DNA from: an uncultured Zetaproteobacteria bacterium
GTDB taxonomy: Bacteria; Pseudomonadota; Zetaproteobacteria; Mariprofundales; Mariprofundaceae
Length of the DNA: 12,773 bases
Assembly: GCA_913056285.1 (NCBI GenBank)
Contig: CAJXNE010000045.1
Location: 1 to 12,773, forward strand
Direction: 5' to 3'
The notes beneath the pieces were generated by a model that was not told where the DNA came from, ran no database searches, and worked only from the letters and a program-made list of their open reading frames with translations. A program made the translations under genes and the position numbers. Below, piece after piece: positions 1-5,177 of the stretch (within the stretch, counting starts at the first letter, position 1; each line of letters begins with the position of its first letter).

Positions 1-1
1 G

Positions 2-304
2 CGCCATTTTTATGATGTGAAACGTTTGCTGACCCTGCCGCCCGGCGCATTTTCACCACCACCGAAAGTGCATTCAGCAGTGATTTTGCTGACGCCGCAC
101 GGCAAAACTCCGGCTTGCGCTTATACATCGCTACAACAAACCGTACGTCGTGGATTTGCACACCGCCGCAAAACCATTGCCAATAATTTCAGGGGTTCCA
201 TCTCAGCCGATCAATTTGCAGCAATCGGCATCGATCCGCGCAAACGGCCGGAGCAACTGGACTACGATCACTGGGTTGAAATTACCAATCAGCTGTTTGG
301 ATGA
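2..304 (+). CDS. rsmA: 16S rRNA (adenine1518/1519-N6) dimethyltransferase RsmA, C-terminal fragment
   Basis: This is the 3' end of a gene that begins before the window; about 100 residues are present, ending at TGA 302-304. RsmA (KsgA) uses S-adenosylmethionine to dimethylate two adjacent adenines near the 3' end of 16S rRNA during small-subunit assembly. Visible family marks are the PPGAFSPPPKVHSAV segment, which matches the conserved PPGAF.P.PKV.SAV motif after the catalytic fold, then the basic RRGFAHRRKTIANNF stretch of the C-terminal helical domain, and the closing IDPRKRPEQL motif. The SAM-binding half lies outside the window. An internal GTG at 17 is not a start, because the frame is open to the window edge and matches the family upstream of it. 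The gene converges on the unknown gene at 429-1076. The identification is strong. Confidence 0.93.
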   Translation, partial: RHFYDVKRLLTLPPGAFSPPPKVHSAVILLTPHGKTPACAYTSLQQTVRRGFAHRRKTIANNFRGSISADQFAAIGIDPRKRPEQLDYDHWVEITNQLFG

Positions 305-325
305 GCGAAGCCGTTAAGGCGATGC

Positions 326-372
326 CAAATCAAGCACCTGCAGGTTTGATTTGCCAGCCCATTCGTGGGCTG
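326..372. terminator. Two adjacent hairpins between convergent genes
   Basis: Two inverted repeats lie back to back in the 124-bp gap between rsmA and the convergent gene. The first (326-353) pairs CAAATCAA with TTGATTTG around an inner ACCTGCAGGT palindrome, with a two-base bulge. The second (355-372) is a perfect 7-bp stem, CAGCCCA / TGGGCTG, closed by a TTCG loop, a very stable tetraloop in RNA. Neither is followed by a clear T-run on either strand, so an intrinsic terminator is not proved. Position between two 3' ends makes bidirectional termination or 3'-end protection the likely role. Confidence 0.45.
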
Positions 373-428
373 CACGAAAGCACTTGATCTAATTAGCACT
401 TCCTTAACGATGAAATAAAGCAAGTGCG

Positions 429-1076
429 TTATGCCCAATAATTGGAATGTTGTTTAACTTCTCCGGCAAGGGTTTGCCATTTGTACTGGTCTATCGCCGC
501 CTGGGCCTTTGATACGTCTTGCAAGGGGAGTGTGCCGGCCTGATTCGGGGTGATCGGCTGATTTGCCAATATCGCTTGTTGCCTGGGTTGTAGCTGGCTT
601 GCCACAGGATGGGTCGATTGATTTTGCACATGGATAGCCGGGCTGGCCGCAGTCGGTGAGGCAGGTTTTACTGACGCAATCATATGTTCACCAATATCTT
701 TACCTGTGAGTGCATCCACGAACACATTGGCGATGGCGGAAATCGCCCCGGAAATAAAGCTGCCAAAAACGCCGCCGAACAGGGTATCTCCGGCAATTCT
801 GGATACATAACCCATTTGGTCACCGGTCAGTTTTCGATAAATGGTCGAGATAATCGGGATGTGTTGTAGCGGATTAATGGCATCAAGAATATCGCGAAAG
901 CTGAACGAACCTGTCTCCCAAATGCCGGATGGTTTGTCGGTTTCAGGATGCTGGGCACGGATGGGGGAAGGCTGGAGTGCCGGTCGGGATGCAACGGGCG
1001 CTCCGGATGCAATCACCTGCTTGCCAGACGGCTTGCTTACTGTGAAGGGCAGCGAGAAATGTGATACAACTTGCAT
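429..1076 (-). CDS. Conserved-looking protein of unknown function, 215 aa
   Basis: I do not recognise a named family. The protein has three parts. Residues 1-57 are rich in Ser, Pro and Ala and look disordered. The core at about 58-132 looks folded: FRDILDAINPLQHIPIIS, then IYRKLTGDQMGYVSRIAGD, then a glycine-rich hydrophobic run (about 99-123) that could be a membrane-inserted helical hairpin, then TGKDIGEH. Residues 133-215 are rich in Pro, Gln, Ala and Thr. The core resembles uncharacterised proteobacterial proteins I have seen with an NPLQH.P..S..YR..TGD pattern, but that is recollection, not a search result. There is no signal peptide. The ATG at 1076 has only a weak ribosome site (AGCAGG, placed too close). 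The stop is TAA at 431-429. An AT-rich inverted repeat lies just upstream. It stands alone, convergent with rsmA and on the same strand as the toxin-antitoxin pair. Confidence 0.7.
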   Translation of the reverse strand: MQVVSHFSLPFTVSKPSGKQVIASGAPVASRPALQPSPIRAQHPETDKPSGIWETGSFSFRDILDAINPLQHIPIISTIYRKLTGDQMGYVSRIAGDTLFGGVFGSFISGAISAIANVFVDALTGKDIGEHMIASVKPASPTAASPAIHVQNQSTHPVASQLQPRQQAILANQPITPNQAGTLPLQDVSKAQAAIDQYKWQTLAGEVKQHSNYWA

Positions 1077-1110
1077 GCCTGCTTATGAGCAATTCGCATA
1101 CCAGAATAAA

Positions 1111-1141
1111 ATATCATATATTTCAATATGTTATATGATAT
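1111..1141 (-). promoter_or_regulatory. Perfect 10-bp inverted repeat, probable operator/promoter of the 429-1076 gene
   Basis: ATATCATATA at 1111-1120 and its exact reverse complement TATATGATAT at 1132-1141 are separated by 11 bp, so the half-sites are centred 21 bp apart, two helical turns. It lies 35-65 bp upstream of the minus-strand start at 1076, in very AT-rich DNA containing a TATGAT hexamer on the minus strand (1118-1113). The geometry suits a dimeric regulator overlapping a promoter. As RNA it could also form a hairpin just after the stop of the glutaredoxin remnant (1142), so a terminator role is an alternative. Confidence 0.5.
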
Positions 1142-1294
1142 CTAGCCAGCATTGCAAGGCACTTTTAGCGATAAAGCGGAACATATTTCCCGCAGCCGCG
1201 ATGACGCTTCCGTCTGAGTCACCCATTGATCCAGTTCACCGCGACGTTCCAGTGCACATAGATCATCGCAGCAGCCAACATGGCGATCATTTAT
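1142..1294 (-). pseudogene. Truncated 3' end of a second glutaredoxin gene
   Basis: On the minus strand this stretch reads open from 1294 to a TAG at 1144-1142. Its first 22 codons match the C-terminal half of the intact glutaredoxin at 2075-2341: residues starting INDRHVG and ending ERRGELD, with only two amino-acid changes (Gly to Cys and Tyr to Cys). At the DNA level 1231-1294 aligns without gaps to 2104-2167, with eight mismatches. Five of these are silent third-base changes, one gives Tyr to Cys, and two fall in the codon that becomes Cys. After GELD the remnant continues with QWVTQTEAS and about 20 further residues, unlike the intact copy (AWLEVQDH). The CPYC active site and the start are missing, so it cannot encode a working glutaredoxin. 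Homology stops abruptly at 1294/1295, 10 bp from the toxin stop codon. A 23-codon open frame in another register (ATG 1290, TGA 1219, after a G-rich ribosome-site-like run) overlaps it and encodes a hydrophobic peptide; I regard that as probably fortuitous. Confidence 0.8.
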
Positions 1295-1304
1295 GGCTTC
1301 CCCC

Positions 1305-1679
1305 TTAAAATGCCAGTTTACAATCGTAGAGGCTGAACTTCCGATCTTCGGTCATGAGAGCAAACCCTCTGGCCTTGCCTTGAGCGATGAGCATGCGATC
1401 AAACGGGTCTTTATGGTGAAGTGGTAAATCCTTCAACTGCATCGCATCCTGTGCGCTGAAATCGAGCAGTTCAAAACCACTCTGCCCGGCGATTTGAACC
1501 GGGTCAAAATTAAGCTCTAATTTTCCAAGCGATGATTTAATCATCAGCTCAACAATGCTGATCGAGCTAACATAGACAGTATTCGCGGCTGTTTCCAGCG
1601 CTTCCCGTTTTCGCGTATCTATTTTATCCGGTTCGGATATCGCCCAGAGAAATATATGTGTGTCGATGATAATTTTCAT
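1305..1679 (-). CDS. vapC: PIN-domain ribonuclease toxin (VapC-like)
   Basis: This 124-residue protein is the full length of a single PIN domain, the Mg-dependent endoribonuclease fold of VapC toxins, which usually cut tRNA or rRNA when freed from their antitoxin. The N-terminus MKIIIDTHIFLWAI carries the first catalytic aspartate (D6). E44 lies in SSISIVELMIKSSLGKLEL. D91 and D94 lie in the HHKDPFDRMLIAQ motif typical of this subgroup, and D112 is in TEDRKFSLYD. All four acidic positions appear intact, so an active nuclease is expected. The start ATG overlaps the antitoxin stop by 4 bp (ATGA, 1679-1676), the usual sign of translational coupling. The RNA target cannot be read from the sequence. 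The stop is followed after 10 bp by the glutaredoxin remnant. Confidence 0.9.
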   Translation of the reverse strand: MKIIIDTHIFLWAISEPDKIDTRKREALETAANTVYVSSISIVELMIKSSLGKLELNFDPVQIAGQSGFELLDFSAQDAMQLKDLPLHHKDPFDRMLIAQGKARGFALMTEDRKFSLYDCKLAF

Positions 1680-1909
1680 TCTATATCACCATAAAACATT
1701 GCATTGATTGCCTCATCCTCATCGCAGAAACCATCGGGCACTGTAAAATGACCGGCCAACAAACCCAGTTTGCGTTTGCCTTCAGGCTTATGGATGACCA
1801 GATCGACAAGCGGCAGGTTGTTTTTGGCAATTACAACTTTTTCTCCATGGTATGCCAAATTCACCAATTTGGATAAATTTGTTTTGGCTTCTGAAATATT
1901 TACAATCAT
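1676..1909 (-). CDS. vapB: Phd/YefM-type antitoxin of the PIN toxin
   Basis: This 77-residue protein starts MIVNISEAKTNLSKLV, the classic Phd/YefM N-terminus, continuing with a YHGEKVVIAKNNLPLVDLV strand-helix unit that dimerises and binds operator DNA. The C-terminal part (from about residue 44, KRKLGLLAGHFTVPDGF...) is the flexible toxin-wrapping segment. Many partners of PIN toxins carry this fold, so the vapB label follows the toxin, while the structural family is Phd/YefM. The start is well supported: AGAGGT on the minus strand at 1920-1915 is spaced correctly before ATG 1909-1907. Together with the toxin it forms a two-gene operon autoregulated through the inverted repeat just upstream. 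The DNA is visibly AT-richer than the flanking housekeeping genes, consistent with acquisition by transfer. Confidence 0.9.
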   Translation of the reverse strand: MIVNISEAKTNLSKLVNLAYHGEKVVIAKNNLPLVDLVIHKPEGKRKLGLLAGHFTVPDGFCDEDEAINAMFYGDIE

Positions 1910-1930
1910 GTGGCACCTCTTGGAACTAAT

Positions 1931-1967
1931 TATGGTCTATTGTACTAAAGTAGACCATATAGGTCAA
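1931..1967 (-). promoter_or_regulatory. Promoter and operator of the toxin-antitoxin operon
   Basis: On the minus strand TTGACC (1967-1962) and TACAAT (1944-1939) are separated by 17 bp, close to the sigma70 consensus. A perfect 9-bp inverted repeat, TATGGTCTA at 1931-1939 and TAGACCATA at 1951-1959 (11-bp spacer), covers the -10 element and part of the spacer. This is where a toxin-antitoxin complex would sit to repress its own transcription. Transcription should begin near 1932, about 23 bp before the antitoxin ATG. The rest of the gap up to the grxC stop at 2075 shows nothing I can assign. Confidence 0.8.
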
Positions 1968-2074
1968 TCATAGAAACAAAGCGCTTTCCGAATCAATGAA
2001 TTGACGAAGTTACATGAGGCGCTGCACTTTAAATGATGTGTATGGTTAGAGCTTATTTGCTGCCATCCGTGTTT

Positions 2075-2341
2075 TTAATGATCCTGGACTTCCAGCCAGG
2101 CGTCCAGTTCACCACGACGTTCCAGTGCATAGAGATCATCACAACCGCCGACATGGCGATCATTGATGAAGATCTGCGGAATGGTGCGCGAACCGGGGGC
2201 GCGCTGACTCATTTCAGCCTGTCGTTTCATGTCTTTGCGGACATTATACTCGGAAAATTCGAGACCTTTTTTTTTCAGCAACGCTTTGGCGCGTGTGCAG
2301 TAGGGGCAGAAATCGCCGGAATAAACTTCAATGTTTGCCAT
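2075..2341 (-). CDS. grxC: Glutaredoxin 3 (GrxC family)
   Basis: This is a small dithiol glutaredoxin that reduces disulfides and glutathionylated proteins with electrons from glutathione, in the cytoplasm. The 88-residue protein matches the family's usual length. It shows the CPYC active site (C12, C15), the cis-proline RTIPQIF loop and the HVGGCDDL glutathione-binding segment. I chose ATG 2341-2339 because AAAGGAA lies 6 bp upstream and MANIEVYSGDFCPYC is the normal N-terminus. An in-frame ATG at 2380, overlapping the comF stop, would add 13 residues encoded by a palindrome and is less likely. It follows comF on the same strand with a 35-bp gap, so co-transcription is probable. A degraded copy of its 3' half lies at 1142-1294, beyond the toxin-antitoxin pair. 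Confidence 0.93.
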   Translation of the reverse strand: MANIEVYSGDFCPYCTRAKALLKKKGLEFSEYNVRKDMKRQAEMSQRAPGSRTIPQIFINDRHVGGCDDLYALERRGELDAWLEVQDH

Positions 2342-2358
2342 GTGGGGTTCCTTTGTTT

Positions 2359-2379
2359 TGATGACAATTTTTGTCATCA
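2359..2379. repeat. 9-bp inverted repeat at the comF/grxC junction
   Basis: TGATGACAA (2359-2367) and TTGTCATCA (2371-2379) flank a 3-bp loop. The repeat contains the comF stop codon and lies just before the grxC ribosome site. In minus-strand RNA it would be a 9-bp hairpin without a U-run. The inner TGACAA...TTGTCA resembles the CusR/CopR response-regulator box, but with a 3-bp instead of a 2-bp spacer. A role in tuning grxC translation or message stability is as likely as protein binding. Confidence 0.55.
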
Positions 2380-3144
2380 TCCTTTCAGTGATGTGCGCGC
2401 CAGTGACAATACGTTGACCGGCTTGCCCAATTTCAGACAGGCGCGGGCGGCATAGTGCAAAGTCGAGCCGGTGGTCAGAATATCATCGACAATCCAGACG
2501 GATTTAATCTGATGTTCCAAATCTGGCGCCAAATCCTGCCAGCACAGGCGATAGTCGTCAGCTATGGCAAAAGCCTTACGCAGATTTTTTCGTCGCGCCT
2601 GTCCGCTCAATGCCGATTGCCTTGGCTGTTCGCCGATTCGGCGCAAGATGCGCCAGTCCCACAGGCATCCTGTGCCCCCGGCAATCCAGCGGCACAGATT
2701 GGCTGCGTGGTGCTGGCCTGATTTGCGCATGCGGGAGAGCGGCATCGGAACCGGCAACAGCAAGCAGTTTGAATCAAGCTGTTCACGCAGACCTGGCAGG
2801 GCCTGCTCCACCATCCAGCGTACAGCAGCTTCGTGGCCTTGTAATTTCCAGTTCAGAATCGCCTCGCGTATCGGGCCGTGATAACGATATAAACTGTGCG
2901 TTTGTTGTTGTGCTGGCGGTTTGTTCAGACAATGGCCGCACGGGCCGGGTGCCATGGATGCAGGCATTTCCACGCCGCAGCGCTGGCAGATATGATGTGG
3001 CCAAATCGAAATCTCGGCCAAACAGGCGGCGCAACAGCCATTGCCGGACGGTATCGGCGCATGGCAGAACAGACAGGTGGGCGGGAACAGTAAGTTGCCA
3101 GTCCGGTTAACCAGGCTGCTTGCTTTGGTTGACAGCGTGTTCAT
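2377..3144 (-). CDS. comF: ComF/GntX family phosphoribosyltransferase-like protein
   Basis: This 255-residue protein (from ATG 3144-3142) is of the ComF family, linked in other bacteria to DNA uptake; its enzymatic activity is not established. N-terminal zinc-ribbon cysteines are visible as CLFC (24-27), then CCAAC, CQRC and CGHC. The second half holds the phosphoribosyltransferase signature VWIVDDILTTGST near the C-terminus. The start is uncertain: three in-frame ATGs (3165, 3156, 3144) lie in a short stretch. The last places the first CxxC at the usual distance, and none has a convincing ribosome site. The reading frame stays open upstream to about 3288, but that part is inside bioF and does not look like ComF. 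The gene is divergent from bioF and the two 5' ends overlap. Downstream it runs into grxC. Confidence 0.9.
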   Translation of the reverse strand: MNTLSTKASSLVNRTGNLLFPPTCLFCHAPIPSGNGCCAACLAEISIWPHHICQRCGVEMPASMAPGPCGHCLNKPPAQQQTHSLYRYHGPIREAILNWKLQGHEAAVRWMVEQALPGLREQLDSNCLLLPVPMPLSRMRKSGQHHAANLCRWIAGGTGCLWDWRILRRIGEQPRQSALSGQARRKNLRKAFAIADDYRLCWQDLAPDLEHQIKSVWIVDDILTTGSTLHYAARACLKLGKPVNVLSLARTSLKG

Positions 3145-4366
3145 GCCATCCAGCATGCCGGACATGGGTAATACGCGCAACTGGTTTGCAGACGTTTCTG
3201 AAAATCGTCGCCGCCGTTTTCTCGCTTCACAGCGCGATGGCGTGGCTATCGATGTCAATGGACACGCTCTGATTAATTTCGCCAGCAATGATTACCTCGG
3301 GCTTTCAACACATCCCGCCGTTTGCATGGCGGCGCAGGCTGCGTGTGCACATGCGGTGGGCAGTGGGGCTTCACGTCTTGTATCCGGTGATGACCCGATG
3401 CTGCACCGGTTGGAAGCCAAACTGGCTGACTGGAAAGGGTATGAGGCCTGTCTGATTGTTGGTTCCGGCATGCTGGCCAATCTCGGTCTGTTGCAGGCGC
3501 TGGCGGATCGGCATACGCATGTTTTTGCCGATAAACTCAATCATGCATCGCTGGTGGACGGGGCGCGTTTATCCGGCGCAAAAACCCATCGTTATGCGCA
3601 TCTGGATGCGGCTTTTCTGGAAAAACAGCTGCATCAATATCCGGCTGAAAAACGCATCATCGTATCAGATGGCGTGTTCAGTATGGACGGCGATTGCGCC
3701 GATCTCAGCACGTTAATGGCGCTGGCCGAAGCGCATGACACGCTATTATTGATTGATGATGCGCATGGCACCGGCACGCTTGGCGAAAACGGTAAGGGTT
3801 TGACGACTGTGCACCATATTGCCGGGCATGCACGATTGATTGAGGTAGGCACATTCGGTAAAGCATTCGGCAGCTACGGCGCATTTATTCTGGGCACGCA
3901 TGAATTGATTGAGGGATTGAGGCAGCGTCAGCGTACGATGATTTATTCCACAGCCTTGCCTCCTGCCATGATTGCCGCGGCGGAGACTGCATTGCTGCTG
4001 ATTCAGCGCGGCGAACAGCTTAAACAACTGCATCGCAATCTGGTTCATTTCAAAGCAGGCGTTTTGAAGCTGGGGTTCACGGCTTCTGATACAGCTATTC
4101 AGCCACTTGTTATTGGCGAAGATGCCGATGCGCTGGCGATGTCAGCCAGGCTGGTCGAGCACGGTTTTTTCGTTTCGGCTATTCGCCCGCCAACAGTGCC
4201 GGAAGGGACAGCGCGCCTTCGTTTCACTTTAAGTGCAGTGCATAGCATTGAACAGATTGATCAACTGATTGCTTGTCTCAGCCTGATGCACGATACGCAG
4301 AGAGAATCAAAAACGTTCGCCACGAATGACACGAATGAACACGAATTAAAGACGAAAATCCTATGA
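3143..4366 (+). CDS. bioF: 8-amino-7-oxononanoate synthase (BioF)
   Basis: This is a PLP enzyme of the alpha-oxoamine synthase family that condenses pimeloyl-ACP (or -CoA) with L-alanine to give 8-amino-7-oxononanoate, CO2 and free carrier, the first step in building the biotin rings. Family marks are INFASNDYLGLSTHP, GSGASRLVSGD, the cofactor-binding DDAHGTGTLG, and the PLP lysine in VGTFGKAFGSYGAF (K240 from this start). Start candidates are ATG 3143, 3155 and 3164; none has a good ribosome site. The second would put the lysine at 236, as I recall for the E. coli enzyme. The frame's extension back to 3041 lies within comF and is not family-like. The last 20 or so residues, including TFATNDTNEHEL, are encoded by a CACGAA-rich repeat and exceed the normal C-terminus. 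A perfect TTGACA at 3129-3134 could be a -35 element but lacks a good -10. Confidence 0.95.
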   Translation: MPSSMPDMGNTRNWFADVSENRRRRFLASQRDGVAIDVNGHALINFASNDYLGLSTHPAVCMAAQAACAHAVGSGASRLVSGDDPMLHRLEAKLADWKGYEACLIVGSGMLANLGLLQALADRHTHVFADKLNHASLVDGARLSGAKTHRYAHLDAAFLEKQLHQYPAEKRIIVSDGVFSMDGDCADLSTLMALAEAHDTLLLIDDAHGTGTLGENGKGLTTVHHIAGHARLIEVGTFGKAFGSYGAFILGTHELIEGLRQRQRTMIYSTALPPAMIAAAETALLLIQRGEQLKQLHRNLVHFKAGVLKLGFTASDTAIQPLVIGEDADALAMSARLVEHGFFVSAIRPPTVPEGTARLRFTLSAVHSIEQIDQLIACLSLMHDTQRESKTFATNDTNEHELKTKIL

Positions 4367-4404
4367 GTGGTTTTCTATTCGCGTGTATTCATGTAATTCG
4401 TGGC
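4319..4404. repeat. CACGAA-type imperfect inverted repeat between bioF and bioH
   Basis: The left arm, 4319-4346, is three tandem units GCCACGAAT-GACACGAAT-GAACACGAAT. The right arm, 4377-4404, is its reverse complement with 23 of 28 bases matching. The 30-bp loop contains the bioF stop codon (4364-4366). As RNA it would form a long hairpin at the gene junction. The left arm is translated as the C-terminal tail of BioF, which suggests a repeat element that landed at the end of the gene and shifted its stop. A related CCACGAAGGCACGAAGG unit occurs inside cusA at about 11629-11645. Confidence 0.75.
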
Positions 4405-4451
4405 CAGAGTTTCTCTGTCTGGTATTGCTCGCATCGGGCGAGGATGATGCC

Positions 4452-5177
4452 GTGAAACCATTGGTATTTCTGCATGGCTGGGCGCAGTCGCAACAGGTAT
4501 GGCATAAACAGCGCGATAGCTTCCCCAATGCGCTCTATTTGAATCTGCCCGGCCACGGTGGCGCAGATGATGTGCCTGTCGATCACTGGATTGATGAATT
4601 AGCGCAGCAGTTGCCGGAAAAGCCATGCGTGCTGGCGGGCTGGTCGTTGGGAGGCATATTGGCTCTGGCTCTGACGAGCCGTTTCCCCGAGCGCATTGCC
4701 GCGTTGGCATTGATTTCTACAACACCGTGTTTTCGTCGCCGGTTAGATTGGCAGCCGGGTTGTGATGAAAGGCAGTTCGCTGAATTTGAGGCTGCTGTGG
4801 CGAGTAAATCGCCACGATTATTGAATCGTTTTTTTGCGCTCATGCTGCACGGCGATGCCTTGAGTCGAAGCGATTATAATGCTTTGGCCAAACAGGCTGT
4901 GGATAGGCAACAGCCTGTTTCTGCAGCGGGATTAAGCGGCGGATTGGAACTACTGGGCGCACTGGATTATCGCCATGCCATGGCTGATATCGCTGTACCG
5001 ACGCTGATTTTGCACGGCGAGGCGGATGCGATTGTATCCGCAGAATCGGGTCGCTGGCTGGCCGAATCCATTCAGCATAGTCAGATGCAACTGTTTCCTG
5101 CTTGTGGTCATGCGATATTTATGACCCAGTCTGAGAAATTCAATCAATACCTTTCCAACTGGTGGAGCAGCCTGTGA
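4452..5177 (+). CDS. bioH: Pimeloyl-ACP methyl ester carboxylesterase (BioH)
   Basis: This alpha/beta hydrolase ends the BioC-started pimelate synthesis by cleaving the methyl ester of pimeloyl-ACP, which stops further chain elongation. From this start it has 241 residues. The oxyanion segment FLHGW (6-10), the nucleophile S65 in GWSLGG, D192 in GEADAIV and H220 in GHAIF complete the catalytic triad; GGLELL is also BioH-like. The start is a choice. GTG 4452 has GAGGA about 7 bp upstream and gives VKPLVFLHGW, with little sequence before the first strand. The frame also extends back to GTG 4383, but those residues come from the CACGAA repeat. The E. coli enzyme carries about 17 more N-terminal residues. 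The 3' end overlaps bioC by 4 bp, so the two are translationally coupled. Confidence 0.92.
   Translation: MKPLVFLHGWAQSQQVWHKQRDSFPNALYLNLPGHGGADDVPVDHWIDELAQQLPEKPCVLAGWSLGGILALALTSRFPERIAALALISTTPCFRRRLDWQPGCDERQFAEFEAAVASKSPRLLNRFFALMLHGDALSRSDYNALAKQAVDRQQPVSAAGLSGGLELLGALDYRHAMADIAVPTLILHGEADAIVSAESGRWLAESIQHSQMQLFPACGHAIFMTQSEKFNQYLSNWWSSL

Noticed and set aside
2342..2380. N-terminal extension of grxC from the ATG at 2380
   Set aside because: The extra 13 residues are encoded by a palindrome. The internal ATG at 2341 has a better ribosome site and gives the normal family N-terminus.
3041..3142. Upstream extension of the bioF frame back to 3041
   Set aside because: It lies inside comF coding sequence, has no BioF similarity and would make the protein longer than the family.
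3129..3157. TTGACA at 3129-3134 as the bioF promoter
   Set aside because: The -35 is perfect, but no acceptable -10 occurs 16 to 18 bp downstream, so it was not listed as a promoter.
3145..3288. Upstream extension of the comF frame to a TTG at 3288
   Set aside because: It overlaps conserved bioF codons, is Arg-rich and unlike ComF, and would begin with a rare start codon without a ribosome site.
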